Part shown: piece after piece, positions 24,874-34,177 of the stretch
Layout of the letters: each line of letters opens with the position of its first letter
Position numbering within the stretch: position 1 is the first letter of the stretch
Assembly: GCA_043755595.1 (NCBI GenBank)
Contig: JAYUSQ010000029.1
Location: 1 to 64,000 of the forward strand
Reading direction: 5' to 3'
Source: VFZP01 sp043755595
GTDB taxonomy: Bacteria; Acidobacteriota; Terriglobia; Bryobacterales; Bryobacteraceae
DNA: 64,000 nucleotides
The notes under the pieces: generated by a model
Databases searched by the model: none
Told to the model about the DNA's origin: nothing
Seen by the model: the letters and a program-made list of their open reading frames with translations, nothing else
Made by a program: the position numbers and the translations under genes

Positions 24874-25503
24874 CTACTCCGCCTTACCCACCAAAATCAG
24901 CGCGATCTTCGCGTCCCCCACCGCCGCCTGCAGCGACCAATCGTGCTCGCCCGCCTGGCTTAGCCCCGCCTGAAAATCGCTTTCCACCAGCCACATGCTG
25001 AGCACGGCTGGATGCGCGGCGCCCGAAACCTTGCGGCTCAAGGCAATCAGATCGTCAAACTTCGCCATCGGTCCCGGAGCCGGATCGGCTGCGGCGTGCG
25101 ACATCACCAGGAAATCGCGTTGTGGCGCGACGCCCAGATGGTCGCCGTTGATCGGATAGTTGGCATAGCGCAGCGTGTAAACACCGGCTTTGATCTGCTG
25201 GCCGCGGCGGTCGTTGGCTTGCGTTGGAAAACGAATCGCTCCCACCAGCGAAAACGGGATCATGGTCTTCCATGTCACCTCGGCTTCAGAGGTCACGGGC
25301 CCTTTCGGCGCGGTCTTGACGAACCAGACTTCGCACCAGACTTTGCCGTCGGCGCCAGTCACCCGATGGCCTTTCTCCTGGAGCGTCGCGGCGATGGCCG
25401 AAGCCAATTCGGCCGGCGGAGCGCCAGCCGTTTCATACTTGTACTGCTCAGCGGATAGGGCGGCAGCACTCGCCAGGACGATCGACATCAGGGTGCGAAT
25501 CAT
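24874..25503 (-). CDS. Exported protein of unknown function
   Basis: The 209-residue protein has a signal peptide (MIRTLMSIVLASAAALSA). The mature domain contains DGKVWCEVWFVKTAPKG, GAIRFPTQANDRRGQQIKAG, VYTLRYANYPINGDHLGVAP and AVGDAKIALILVGKAE. The segment IKAGVYTLRY recalls DUF2911-type proteins, but the overall match is weak and I do not assign the family. It is monocistronic and divergent from the PhoB-like regulator gene. Confidence 0.65.
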   Translation of the reverse strand: MIRTLMSIVLASAAALSAEQYKYETAGAPPAELASAIAATLQEKGHRVTGADGKVWCEVWFVKTAPKGPVTSEAEVTWKTMIPFSLVGAIRFPTQANDRRGQQIKAGVYTLRYANYPINGDHLGVAPQRDFLVMSHAAADPAPGPMAKFDDLIALSRKVSGAAHPAVLSMWLVESDFQAGLSQAGEHDWSLQAAVGDAKIALILVGKAE

Positions 25504-25607
25504 TGGTCTCCTTCGATGGTAGCAATCCCACTACTAATGCATCATAATCACCTGATACGGGCAATCCCGCCATCAGGGTAGTCACGCCTGGGCGGCGCTT
25601 CGGAGAT

Positions 25608-26282
25608 ATGCACAACATCCTCGTAATAGATGACGACGAAGAGCTCCAGGATACAATCGCGGTCATGTTGGAGCAAGAAGGCTACAAGGTAGTCCAGGCG
25701 CTGGACGGCAAAAGCGGCTATGAAAAGGCCCTCATGCTCAAGCCAGATCTGATGCTTGTCGATCTGCGGCTGCCGGCGATGAGCGGCATGGAGATCTGCA
25801 AGCAACTCCGGTCGAACCAGATCAAAACACCGATCATCGTGCTCAGCGCGGTGGGCGAAGAGGTTGACAAGGTGTTGCTGCTGGAGATTGGCGCCGACGA
25901 TTACGTCACCAAGCCGTTTGGCCGCCGCGAATTGCTGGCGCGCATCCGGGCCGTCATTCGCCGCGCTTCGGCCGACGCCCATACGGTGCTCCGGTTTTCC
26001 GATGTGGAAATCGACGTCGATCGCCGGGTGGTGGCTCGCGCCGGCGCAGACATCAAAGTGACGCCAGCCGAGTACAACCTGCTGGTTTACTTCCTGCAGA
26101 ATCCAGACCGGCCGTTGACGCGCGACGTAATTCTGAATGCAGTTTGGGGTTACGATTCATTTCCGAACACTCGCACCGTGGACGCGCATGTTGTTAAACT
26201 TCGCCAGAAACTTGAGCCGGACGCCAATATTCCCCGGCATTTCCTGACGGTTCATGGCGTTGGCTACCGCTTCCTGCCATGA
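25608..26282 (+). CDS. OmpR/PhoB family response regulator
   Basis: The 224-residue regulator has a complete receiver (Asp8-10 cluster, phospho-acceptor Asp52 in MLVDLRLP, switch Ser80, Lys102 in YVTKPFG). A winged-helix output domain follows: IKVTPAEYNLLVYFLQNPDR, DVILNAVWGYDSFPNTRTVD, AHVVKLRQKLEPDANIPRHF, HGVGYRFLP. It should bind DNA as a dimer on phosphorylation. The cluster downstream ends in a sensor kinase at 28778, its most likely partner, although three genes intervene. Confidence 0.93.
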   Translation: MHNILVIDDDEELQDTIAVMLEQEGYKVVQALDGKSGYEKALMLKPDLMLVDLRLPAMSGMEICKQLRSNQIKTPIIVLSAVGEEVDKVLLLEIGADDYVTKPFGRRELLARIRAVIRRASADAHTVLRFSDVEIDVDRRVVARAGADIKVTPAEYNLLVYFLQNPDRPLTRDVILNAVWGYDSFPNTRTVDAHVVKLRQKLEPDANIPRHFLTVHGVGYRFLP

Positions 26283-26324
26283 AGCCCGCTAAGTTAACAC
26301 CAGAAACGCGGATTATGGGAAACA

Positions 26325-26747
26325 ATGAAGGCAAGACTGAACTTGGACATGTCGCCTTCTCCTCCCCACACTGTGTTAATCGTCGACGACTCGCCGCAAA
26401 TGGCGGTGAATCTGGAAATCGCGCTCACCACCGGACCCGAGTTCGCCGTACGGGTTGTCTCGTCGGCCAAGGAGGCGCTAGCTGTGCTTGATCAAGCCGG
26501 TTGCGATGTGGATGCGATCGTCACAGACCTGGAAATGCCACGCATGAACGGCTACGAATTGATCGAAGCGCTTCGAAAAGATCCCAAGTGGGCGTTGACG
26601 CCGATTATCGTCTCCAGCGGCACCGTCGACCCGGATGCCCCGGCCCGTGCGCGGCGCCTGGGCGCCAATGCGTATTTCGCTAAACCCTATTCGCCGATGA
26701 AGCTTCGCAGAACATTGACCAGTTTGCTGGAGGGCGCGAAGGCATGA
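26325..26747 (+). CDS. Single-domain response regulator (receiver)
   Basis: The 140-residue REC protein has Asp21-Asp22, phospho-acceptor Asp68 (IVTDLEMPRMNG), a Ser switch (IIVSSGTVD) and Lys in YFAKPYSP. No output domain follows. ATG 26325 is used, though ATG 26349 would remove a short leader. The stop overlaps the next gene's ATG by 4 bp, coupling it to the outer-membrane barrel gene. It may relay phosphate from the kinase at 28778. Confidence 0.9.
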   Translation: MKARLNLDMSPSPPHTVLIVDDSPQMAVNLEIALTTGPEFAVRVVSSAKEALAVLDQAGCDVDAIVTDLEMPRMNGYELIEALRKDPKWALTPIIVSSGTVDPDAPARARRLGANAYFAKPYSPMKLRRTLTSLLEGAKA

Positions 26748-28093
26748 AGGCAGGTTTGCCCCTCGTCGCGCTAATTGCGATGGGCGTCTTGGCGGCGCAG
26801 ACGGCTACCCCGCCCGCTACGCTTGAACAGGTGCTCGAAAGGCTCTCGCGGCTGGAGAACGAGAATCGGGCGTTACGAGATGAAGTGCGCGTGTTGCGCG
26901 ATGAAGTCGCTACGTTGAAACCGGGCGCCTCCGCACAGCCGCCGCCGAGCACCCAGGAGTTAGACGAACGGCTGGCGATTCAAGAGCGCCGCACCGAGGA
27001 ACAATCGCAAACGAAGGTGGAGGCAGCCCAACGATTTCCCGTCCGCCTGAGCGGCATGTTGTTGCTCAACGCTTTTCACAACGGACCACGGGCAGGCGGA
27101 GCAGATACGCCCACCACGGCGGCGCGGGTGGCCGGACGGCAAACGGGCGGGATGACGCTGCGCCAATCGATAGTCGGCATGGAATACACGGGTTCGACCA
27201 CATTCTTAGGGGCGCGAGCGCGCGGGTCGATCTTTGCGGACTTTTTCGAAGGCAATACCGAGAACAACAACTTCTATCCGGTGCGCTTCCGCACGGGTGG
27301 GTTTCATCTGGATTGGGCCTCGCGTACTCTTTCGTTCGTGCAAGAGAAGCCACTGTTTTCGCCGCGCGACCCGGATACATTTTCCTTCGCCGGTGTTTCG
27401 CCGCTGACTTCGTCCGGCAACCTCTGGCGATGGCAGCCTCAGATGCGGTTTGAACAGCGCACGGCGAGTGGCGGAGTGCAAATGCGGGCGCAGGTTGCCT
27501 TGGTGCAGACCAGTGAGGATTCCGGCTTCGATTTTGCCACCAACCGCCTCGCCAACGAACGGAGGCGCCCTGGTCTACAAGGGCGGTTTGAATTGGCAGC
27601 GGGCGTCGCCGGCGAACGGCGGATCGAAGTAGCGCCGGGATTCCACTTGAGCGAGTCGAACATTTCCGGCTCTCGTTACCGGTCCGACTTGGTGTCGTTT
27701 GACTGGCTTATCACCCCGTTTTCCAAGCTGAATTGGACCGGGCTCGCGTGGAGCGGTCAAAACATACATCACTTCGGCGCTTTCCGCCAGAGCTTCGGGC
27801 TAGTCAACGGCGTGCTGCGCCCCGTGCGCTCGCGCGGCGGCTGGACGCAAGTCAGCGTGCCGTTCACTTCCAAATTCAGCCTCAATCTATATGGCGGGCT
27901 GCATGACGACCGCAATCGGGACATCGCCGCGGCCGGCATCGCGGTGAACAGAACTCAAGCCACGAACGTCATGTACCGGCTGGCGCCCCACATCACGCTT
28001 TCGGTGGAAGCGATGAAGCAGCGCACAACTTTCCGCGACATTGGCAACCGGAGCAACAATCGATATGACCTTTCGATTGCGTATCAGTTTTAG
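26744..28093 (+). CDS. Outer-membrane beta-barrel (porin-like) with N-terminal coiled coil
   Basis: The 449-residue protein has a signal peptide, a short coiled coil (LEQVLERLSRLENENRALRD, EVRVLRDEV) followed by a Pro-rich linker, and then alternating amphipathic strands. The barrel part includes SGMLLLNAFHNGPRAGG, LSFVQEKPLFSPRDPDTFSF and SLNLYGGLHDDRNRDIAAAG, ending YDLSIAYQF with a terminal Phe for BAM recognition. The coiled coil followed by a barrel recalls porins that trimerise or contact peptidoglycan. It overlaps the upstream receiver gene and the downstream cupredoxin-like gene. Confidence 0.82.
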   Translation: MKAGLPLVALIAMGVLAAQTATPPATLEQVLERLSRLENENRALRDEVRVLRDEVATLKPGASAQPPPSTQELDERLAIQERRTEEQSQTKVEAAQRFPVRLSGMLLLNAFHNGPRAGGADTPTTAARVAGRQTGGMTLRQSIVGMEYTGSTTFLGARARGSIFADFFEGNTENNNFYPVRFRTGGFHLDWASRTLSFVQEKPLFSPRDPDTFSFAGVSPLTSSGNLWRWQPQMRFEQRTASGGVQMRAQVALVQTSEDSGFDFATNRLANERRRPGLQGRFELAAGVAGERRIEVAPGFHLSESNISGSRYRSDLVSFDWLITPFSKLNWTGLAWSGQNIHHFGAFRQSFGLVNGVLRPVRSRGGWTQVSVPFTSKFSLNLYGGLHDDRNRDIAAAGIAVNRTQATNVMYRLAPHITLSVEAMKQRTTFRDIGNRSNNRYDLSIAYQF

Positions 28094-28781
28094 TCTCGTG
28101 TTGTTGCCCGCCATGATGGGCGGGGCCACGCTGAGCGGGCGCGTGCAGGTGACCGGCGCTTCAGCAAGCCGATCAACCGAAGGCGTGGCCATTTGGCTCA
28201 CGCCCGTACAAGGCAAAGCGCCAGCGCCGGCTCCGCAATTGGTGCGAGTCCTGCAAAAGGGCAAACGGTTCTCACCGCATGTTTCGGTGATTGGGGTTGG
28301 CTGGACGATCGACTGGCCAAATCTCGACCCGATCTTCCACAACGCATTTTCGAATTTTGCGGGCCAGCCTTTCGACACCGGCCTCTATCCGCCCGGGGGC
28401 ACGCAGCGAACGCGTTTCCAACGCGAAGGCGTGGTGCGCGTGTTTTGCAATATACACTCCTCGATGAGCGCAGTAATCGTGGTGGCGCCGTCACCGTGGT
28501 TTGCCGCTTCCAAAGCCGATGGATCGTTTTCCATCGCCGGCGTGCCGCCGGGCGAATACCTCGTCAAGGTTTGGCACGAACGGGCCAGCGAGACGACGCT
28601 CCGCGGCGCCGAGCGCCGCATCACGGTGAGCGGCGACGCAACACTCGACGCCATTGCGGTTGCCGAAGCCGGTTTCGCCGCGCCGCCTCCGCACAAAAAC
28701 AAATACGGTTTGGAATATCCGCCCGAGCCGCCTGCCAAGGCCGGCTATGAGCAAGCTCCCAAAAACGGCCGCGGGAAATGA
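28065..28781 (+). CDS. Exported cupredoxin-like protein with regulatory-like domain
   Basis: ATG 28065 opens a signal peptide (238 aa); it overlaps the barrel gene by 29 bp. The first domain has a type-1-copper pattern as in plastocyanin-like proteins: LDPIFHNAFSNFAG (His), then VVRVFCNIHSSMSAVIVV (Cys, His, Met). The second domain is carboxypeptidase-regulatory-like: SKADGSFSIAGVPPGEYLVK then VWHERASETTLRG. The tail is Pro/Lys-rich. A single-electron copper carrier or copper sensor in the periplasm is a reasonable inference. Its stop overlaps the sensor kinase start by 4 bp. Confidence 0.8.
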   Translation: MTFRLRISFSLVLLPAMMGGATLSGRVQVTGASASRSTEGVAIWLTPVQGKAPAPAPQLVRVLQKGKRFSPHVSVIGVGWTIDWPNLDPIFHNAFSNFAGQPFDTGLYPPGGTQRTRFQREGVVRVFCNIHSSMSAVIVVAPSPWFAASKADGSFSIAGVPPGEYLVKVWHERASETTLRGAERRITVSGDATLDAIAVAEAGFAAPPPHKNKYGLEYPPEPPAKAGYEQAPKNGRGK

Positions 28782-30589
28782 GACGCCTATCGCTACTACA
28801 AAAAATCTGGCTCTCGACGTCGGTCGCCATGGCGTTGCTGTTTGGAGCCATCGGCTGGTTGCTGCAGCGGCACATGGTGGCCACGACGGCGATCACGTTG
28901 GAACAGGAAGTTCGCGCCAGTCTCCAGGGGTACGAATCGCTGTGGCGGCAGCGCCTGGAAGCGCTGGGTTCGGTCTCGGCGATCGTCAGCAGCATGCCCA
29001 ACGTGCGGGCGGCGTTCCAAACGCGGCACGTGCCGACGATTCGCGATTCAGCCGGCGAGTTGTGGCTGAAGGTCTCCGATCAACTGAAGGAGACCGCGTT
29101 GTTTGTCGTCGCCGAACCGGACGGGCGCACGGTCGTTCCGCTGGATAGCTCGCTCCCGACCGAGCTCCCGAAGAATTGGCCGATGATCCCCGCGGTGCGG
29201 GACAAGTTCCCGAAGCAGGCCTCGGGATTCTCGGTAATGAATGGGCACCTCTTTCAACTGGTGTTGACGCCGGTTTATGTCGACGACAGCCAGGGCGCCC
29301 CGACACTGGCGAAGGTGCTGGTGGCTGGCTACCTGGTGAATCATCTCGTCGCACAGCGGCTGAAAGAATCGACCGGCGGCTCACAAGGCAGCGAGTTCCT
29401 GTTTTTGTCGGGTAGCCAGGTCTTCGCCTCCACCCTGAACGATCGCGCTACCAGCGTGCTTCGCAATGCGCTGAGCTTAAACTATGTGCCCGAGCGAATT
29501 TCGGACGGCGTCAGCGAGTACGCTTTTGTGCGGCGCGATTTGATCGACCTACAGGGCCAGGCGGTCGGACAACTCTGCATTCTACGGTCATTCGAGCAAG
29601 TGCAGAGCTCAGTACGTTCTCTTCAGACGCTGGTGGCGCTCGCCTGGTTCGCCGCCGTCCTGGTGGGACTGGGACTCAGCTATCAACTAGCCAGCCGGAT
29701 CGTGCAACCGGTGAAGCTGCTCGACATGGCGGCAGCCGAAGTGGCGAAGCAGAACTACGCTTTCCGCGTGCCGGTGGGCTTTCCCCCGTTTGGAGACGAT
29801 GAACTGGGGCGCCTGGGCGCGACGTTCAACTCGATGTGCGAGTCCATTCAATCGGCCCGCCAGGAACTGATCCGGCAGGAAAGGATTTCGACGATCGGGC
29901 GCATGGCTTCGTCGATCGTACACGACTTGCGCAACCCTCTGGCGGCGATCTATGGCGGCGCCGAAATGATGGTGGACACCGATCTGTCGCAGGCGCAGGT
30001 GAAACGCGTGGCGGCGAACATCTACAAGTCGAGCCGGCGGATTCAGGAGATGCTGCAGGACTTGCTGCAAACGACGCGCGGCACTCGCGGACAAAGGGAG
30101 CTTTGCAGCTTAGCCGAGGTGATTGAGGGCGGCCTGGAGCCGTTCCAGGCGATCGCGGCGCATCAAGCTGTCACGATCCGGCAGGAGGTGCCCGCCAATC
30201 TGGAGCTGCCGCTGGAACGCGCCCGCATGGAACGCGTCTTCATGAACCTGATTGGCAACGCGATGGAAGTGATGCCGAATGGCGGTGAGTTGACGATTCG
30301 CGCCTCAACCAAAGGCGACGAGGTCGAGATAGAAATCGCCGATAACGGACCGGGCATCCCACCGCAATTGCGGCCGCAACTTTTCCAGCCGTTCGCCACG
30401 TTCGGCAAGAAGAACGGCTCGGGTCTCGGGCTGGCGCTCTCGCGGCAGGCGGTGCTCGATCACGGTGGCGATATCTGGGCGGAAGACAAGGCTCCGCCGG
30501 GCGCGACGTTTCATATTAGGTTACGGAGGGCTGCGGTTGTCGAGCCTGCGGCGGTGGGGCTTGGCGTGGGGACTTCGGGGACGGAGTAA
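28778..30589 (+). CDS. Membrane sensor histidine kinase
   Basis: The 603-residue kinase has a transmembrane helix near residues 8-30, a periplasmic sensor of about 250 residues with a double-CACHE look (LFVVAEPDGRTVVPLDSS, GHLFQLVLTPVYVDD), a second helix (LVALAWFAAVLVGLGLSYQL) and a HAMP domain. The phospho-acceptor is in ASSIVHDLRNPLAAIYGGAE. The ATPase boxes follow: N box FMNLIGNAMEVMPNG, G1 IADNGPGIP, F LFQPFATFGKKNGSGLGLAL. It is coupled to the cupredoxin-like gene, suggesting that it senses a redox, metal or transported compound handled by that protein. Confidence 0.92.
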   Translation: MRRLSLLQKIWLSTSVAMALLFGAIGWLLQRHMVATTAITLEQEVRASLQGYESLWRQRLEALGSVSAIVSSMPNVRAAFQTRHVPTIRDSAGELWLKVSDQLKETALFVVAEPDGRTVVPLDSSLPTELPKNWPMIPAVRDKFPKQASGFSVMNGHLFQLVLTPVYVDDSQGAPTLAKVLVAGYLVNHLVAQRLKESTGGSQGSEFLFLSGSQVFASTLNDRATSVLRNALSLNYVPERISDGVSEYAFVRRDLIDLQGQAVGQLCILRSFEQVQSSVRSLQTLVALAWFAAVLVGLGLSYQLASRIVQPVKLLDMAAAEVAKQNYAFRVPVGFPPFGDDELGRLGATFNSMCESIQSARQELIRQERISTIGRMASSIVHDLRNPLAAIYGGAEMMVDTDLSQAQVKRVAANIYKSSRRIQEMLQDLLQTTRGTRGQRELCSLAEVIEGGLEPFQAIAAHQAVTIRQEVPANLELPLERARMERVFMNLIGNAMEVMPNGGELTIRASTKGDEVEIEIADNGPGIPPQLRPQLFQPFATFGKKNGSGLGLALSRQAVLDHGGDIWAEDKAPPGATFHIRLRRAAVVEPAAVGLGVGTSGTE

Positions 30590-30646
30590 CGATTTCGAGC
30601 CCGTCCGTTCGTCTGTCGAAATGTTAGACTACAGATCACACTAGTA

Positions 30647-31993
30647 ATGTCCGACCACACAGCCAAGATTGCAAAGCTCGAAGCCGATGCTGCGAAATTG
30701 CGCGCTCAGTTCGATCTCGGCTTGGCTAAACGCCCTCTGGTAATCGAATTTAGCGGTCTTCCCAAAGCGGGCAAGACGAGAACGATTAGTGTCCTTGAAC
30801 TATTTCTGAAACGTAATGGCTTTCGTGTCGAGGTATTTATCGAAAGGGCTTCCATCGCTCCGATTCGCACCAAGGGCCACTTGCACTTCAACACGTGGGT
30901 CTCGTGCGCCAGCCTACAGGGGATGCTCGAGGCATTGTCAAAACCGGAGCTCGATATTTTAATTCTTGACCGAGGCATATTCGACGCCCTAGTCTGGACA
31001 GACTGGCTGGCTCAGACGGGCAAGATCGTCGAGGAGGAGAGAGAAGCCTGCGATCGATTCTTCGCGATGAGCAGGTGGGTGGATCTGGTGGATTTAGTTT
31101 TTGTCATGACTTGCGACCCCACTTTGTCCATTGAGCGCGAATATTCGGACCAGTTGACAACCAAGCGCGGGAATATCATCTCCGACGACACTTTGCGTCA
31201 ACTTAGTCGATCCATCAGTGCTACGACGGAGCAACACGCGTCGAGGTTTAAGGCATTCGAGCAAATTGATACCACTAACATGAAGTTACAGGAGACAGCA
31301 GTGAAGGTCGCAGAGAAGACTCTCGGAGCATTGACGAAGTTTTTGGATGAAGAGATCTGCGTTGTACCAGCCGGCCTGCTCGCGACCGATGTACCCGCTA
31401 AGGGGCTGGTAAAAGAGCGCAAAGTCATCGACCAATTCGTCCAACTCGTAAACCAACACAAACGCTTTGTCCGGCGGTCTGAGGCCGAGGCCGATCCGCG
31501 GCTTATCCAACCGATACCGTGCGCGATAATCCGATGGCAGGACCGGATTTTACTGCTACAAAGGACGAAAAAGGGACACGCGCTGCACAACAAGTTTTTA
31601 CTTTGGGCAGGCGGTCACGTCAACCGCGGCGATGATTCGCAAGATATTCTGATGAAGGCCCTTGAGAGAGAACTCTCAGAAGAGGTCTTTATTAGGAGCG
31701 CGTACGAAGTAAGTCAGCAACCGATTGCGCTCCTCAGGACCGACGAGGACGCACGGGCATCCCGTCACATCGGGGTCCTGTACGAAATTACACTAGCGAA
31801 CAGCGATATCGCTCTGGCGATGAACCAAAAAGAATTCAAAGAGACCAGGGGTACATCGATGAGCGGAAAACTTGTCGACCCAAGCGAGTTGACCGAAGTC
31901 TACGACAAGTTAAACGATTGGTCCAAGTCGATGGTGCAGTACTTCTGGCCGAGTCTACCAGTAGTACCCAAAGCCCCGCTTTTTTCAGACTAA
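30647..31993 (+). CDS. P-loop kinase fused to a divergent NUDIX domain
   Basis: The 448-residue protein has two parts. Residues 30-230 are a deoxynucleoside/thymidylate-kinase-like P-loop domain: Walker A FSGLPKAGKT (Gly37-Thr44), LDILILDRGIFDAL with a DRG motif, and a lid-like basic segment near SIEREYSDQLTTKRG. Residues 288-440 are NUDIX-like (CAIIRWQDRILLLQRTKKG, LLWAGGHVNRGDD, LMKALERELSEEV). The NUDIX box is longer by about four residues and lacks the final Gly, but keeps RE..EE. The gene is lower in GC than its neighbours and stands alone, which suggests recent acquisition. Nucleotide kinase plus nucleotide hydrolase in one chain is unusual. Confidence 0.78.
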   Translation: MSDHTAKIAKLEADAAKLRAQFDLGLAKRPLVIEFSGLPKAGKTRTISVLELFLKRNGFRVEVFIERASIAPIRTKGHLHFNTWVSCASLQGMLEALSKPELDILILDRGIFDALVWTDWLAQTGKIVEEEREACDRFFAMSRWVDLVDLVFVMTCDPTLSIEREYSDQLTTKRGNIISDDTLRQLSRSISATTEQHASRFKAFEQIDTTNMKLQETAVKVAEKTLGALTKFLDEEICVVPAGLLATDVPAKGLVKERKVIDQFVQLVNQHKRFVRRSEAEADPRLIQPIPCAIIRWQDRILLLQRTKKGHALHNKFLLWAGGHVNRGDDSQDILMKALERELSEEVFIRSAYEVSQQPIALLRTDEDARASRHIGVLYEITLANSDIALAMNQKEFKETRGTSMSGKLVDPSELTEVYDKLNDWSKSMVQYFWPSLPVVPKAPLFSD

Positions 31994-32093
31994 GCAGTCT
32001 GGCTGAATATAAGCCGTCTTGGCTCTTAGCCCGCGCCTTGAAGCAGTGGGGAGCGATATCGGCAGGATCGGATAACGCTAGGAGACTCTCCTA

Positions 32094-32909
32094 ATGCAAG
32101 AACTCAGTATCTTCTGGCTTCGTGTCGCGGTGGTGATGTATGGCCTCGGGCTGATTCACGCCCTGGTCACGATCCTGCGCCGCGAAGCGACAATGTTCCG
32201 GCCGGCGCTGGCTGCCTTCGTCGTAGGCGTGATTCTGCATGGCGTGTCGATTGTCGAGCGGTGGTTGGCGGTCGGGCAGTTGCCGGTCGAGAATTTTTTC
32301 GAATCGGTTTCGCTTTTTGCGTTCCTGATGGCGCTGGTCTACCTGTACGTGTATTGGCGGCACGAATTTGCGTCGCTCGCCGTGCTGGCTTTTCCGTTGG
32401 TGTTTATCATGGCCCTGCTCGGGGCGACGGAGATTCCGGTGGCGTCTTGGGCCAGCAATCGCGTGCGAGACGCATGGCTGCTGATCCATGTCGCGTTGGT
32501 CATGTTAGGTTACGCCGCACTGTTTCTCACCGCGGGCGCTTCGTTGTTCTATCTGGTTGAAGAGCGCAAGCTCAAACGTAAGTCGGTAGGCGGCTTCAAG
32601 CGCTTGCCGCCACTCGGCACGCTCGACAACCTGATCAACCGCAGCATGGGGATCGGCTTTGCGCTGCTCACCCTGGCGACGATCGCCGGCGCAACGTGGG
32701 CCTACATCGAATCGGGTACGCGCTGGATTGGCGACGGCAAGATCGCGATTTCGTTTCTCACTTGGGGGCTGTGTCTGGTCATGGTCTTCCTGCGAACGTC
32801 GGCAGGCTGGCGCGGGCGCAAGGCCGCCATCATGTCGCTGGCGGTGCTGGGCAGTTCGGCTTTGACGTGGATCGCGCATGTGGGCTTGCGGCCGGCGTTG
32901 ATGAGATAA
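32094..32909 (+). CDS. HemX/CcsA-type cytochrome c assembly membrane protein
   Basis: The 271-residue protein has about eight transmembrane helices and the CcsA/HemX pattern: VENFFESVSLFAFLMALVYL, WASNRVRDAWLLIHVALVML, GASLFYLVEERKLKRKS and the last helices near ISFLTWGLCLVMVFLR. The tryptophan-rich WWD haem-handling motif of true CcsA/CcmC is not seen, which fits the HemX/YpjD branch. HemX regulates HemA abundance in Bacillus. It lies directly upstream of hemA with 2 bp between, so the same link is likely. AGGAG lies 9 bases before the ATG. Confidence 0.85.
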   Translation: MQELSIFWLRVAVVMYGLGLIHALVTILRREATMFRPALAAFVVGVILHGVSIVERWLAVGQLPVENFFESVSLFAFLMALVYLYVYWRHEFASLAVLAFPLVFIMALLGATEIPVASWASNRVRDAWLLIHVALVMLGYAALFLTAGASLFYLVEERKLKRKSVGGFKRLPPLGTLDNLINRSMGIGFALLTLATIAGATWAYIESGTRWIGDGKIAISFLTWGLCLVMVFLRTSAGWRGRKAAIMSLAVLGSSALTWIAHVGLRPALMR

Positions 32910-32911
32910 GA

Positions 32912-34177
32912 ATGAAGCTGTCTCTCACCGGCCTCAATCACAACTCGGCGCCCGTTGAAGTGCGGGAGAAACTCGCGTTCCAGCCGGATTTGTTGGCCAC
33001 GGCGGTCGCCGAGTTGCGACACACGCCTGGCGTGCAGGAAAGCGTGATTCTCTCCACCTGCAACCGCGTGGAAATTGCCGTGACCGCCGACGACGAACTT
33101 GACGCCTCTGCGGCCATTTCGGACTTCCTCGCACGCATCCGCCACGTGGATCCGCAGTGGCTTCGACAGTACCTGTATCATCACCAGGGGAATGATGCGA
33201 TCCGCCATCTCTTCCGGGTCGCCGCGAGCCTGGATTCGATGGTGCTCGGCGAGCCGCAAATTCTCGGCCAGTTGAAAGAAGCGTACGAGGTAGCCAAGAG
33301 CCAGGGCGCGATGAGCGGCTTTCTCGACACCGTAATGACGCGCGCCTTCGGGGCCGCTAAGCGCGTGCGGACCGAGACTGAGATCGGGCAAAACGCGGTC
33401 TCCATTAGTTACGCCGCCGTGGAATTGGCACGGCAGATCTTTGGGTCCTTGCGCGGCAAAAAGGTGATTCTGATCGGCGCCGGGAAGATGAGTGAATTAG
33501 CCGCGCGGCATCTTGAGCGGAACGGAGTTTCAGAGATCGCGGTGACGAACCGCTCGCCCGAACGTGCCAAAGCGATGGCCGAACTTTTCCGGGGCCGCAT
33601 TGTCGACTATAAGGATTTCACTTCCGCCCTGCCTGAGATGGATGTAGTGATCGCCTCGACCGGCGCGCCCCATTTCATCCTGACACGGGAAGACATGAAG
33701 CGTGTAATCGGCGCGCGCCGGAACCGTCCGATGTTTTTGATCGACATCGCGGTGCCGCGCAATATCGAGCCCTCGGTGAATGAACTCGACAACGTATTCC
33801 TTTACGACATCGACGACTTGCGGACGGCCGTCGAGGGGAATCGCAAGGGCCGAGAGAGCGAAGCGCAAGCGGCGGAACTGATCGTCGCCGACGAGGTCGA
33901 GCGCACGCTCACCAAACTGAAGGCCCGCGAAATGGGGCCGGTGATCGTCGGACTGCAACAGCAACTGGACACACTTTGCCGCGGCGAATTCGAGCGGGTT
34001 CGTTCCAAACTGGGCGAGTTGACTCCGCAGCAACAGGAAGCGATCGATGCGTTGATGCGCGGCATCGTGAATAAGGTGGCCCATGCACCGATCGCGGAAC
34101 TACGCCGGCAGGCGAGCGAGCCCGGCGGGCATCAGGCGATCGAGGTGATCCGGCGGGTGTTTCGAATCGATGGATAA
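32912..34177 (+). CDS. hemA: Glutamyl-tRNA reductase
   Basis: This is the first enzyme of C5-pathway tetrapyrrole synthesis, reducing glutamyl-tRNA to glutamate-1-semialdehyde. The correct start is ATG 32912 (421 aa), although the frame is open further upstream inside hemX. The N-terminus LSLTGLNHNSAPVEVREKLA and catalytic Cys50 in ILSTCNRVEI are textbook. A Rossmann domain follows (GKKVILIGAGKMSELAARHL) and then the dimerisation helix with LKAREMGPVIVGLQQQLD. The last bases overlap hemC. Confidence 0.97.
   Translation: MKLSLTGLNHNSAPVEVREKLAFQPDLLATAVAELRHTPGVQESVILSTCNRVEIAVTADDELDASAAISDFLARIRHVDPQWLRQYLYHHQGNDAIRHLFRVAASLDSMVLGEPQILGQLKEAYEVAKSQGAMSGFLDTVMTRAFGAAKRVRTETEIGQNAVSISYAAVELARQIFGSLRGKKVILIGAGKMSELAARHLERNGVSEIAVTNRSPERAKAMAELFRGRIVDYKDFTSALPEMDVVIASTGAPHFILTREDMKRVIGARRNRPMFLIDIAVPRNIEPSVNELDNVFLYDIDDLRTAVEGNRKGRESEAQAAELIVADEVERTLTKLKAREMGPVIVGLQQQLDTLCRGEFERVRSKLGELTPQQQEAIDALMRGIVNKVAHAPIAELRRQASEPGGHQAIEVIRRVFRIDG

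Noticed and set aside
32696..32911. A much longer HemA start inside the hemX gene
   Set aside because: The extension has no similarity to HemA; ATG 32912 gives the exact family N-terminus.
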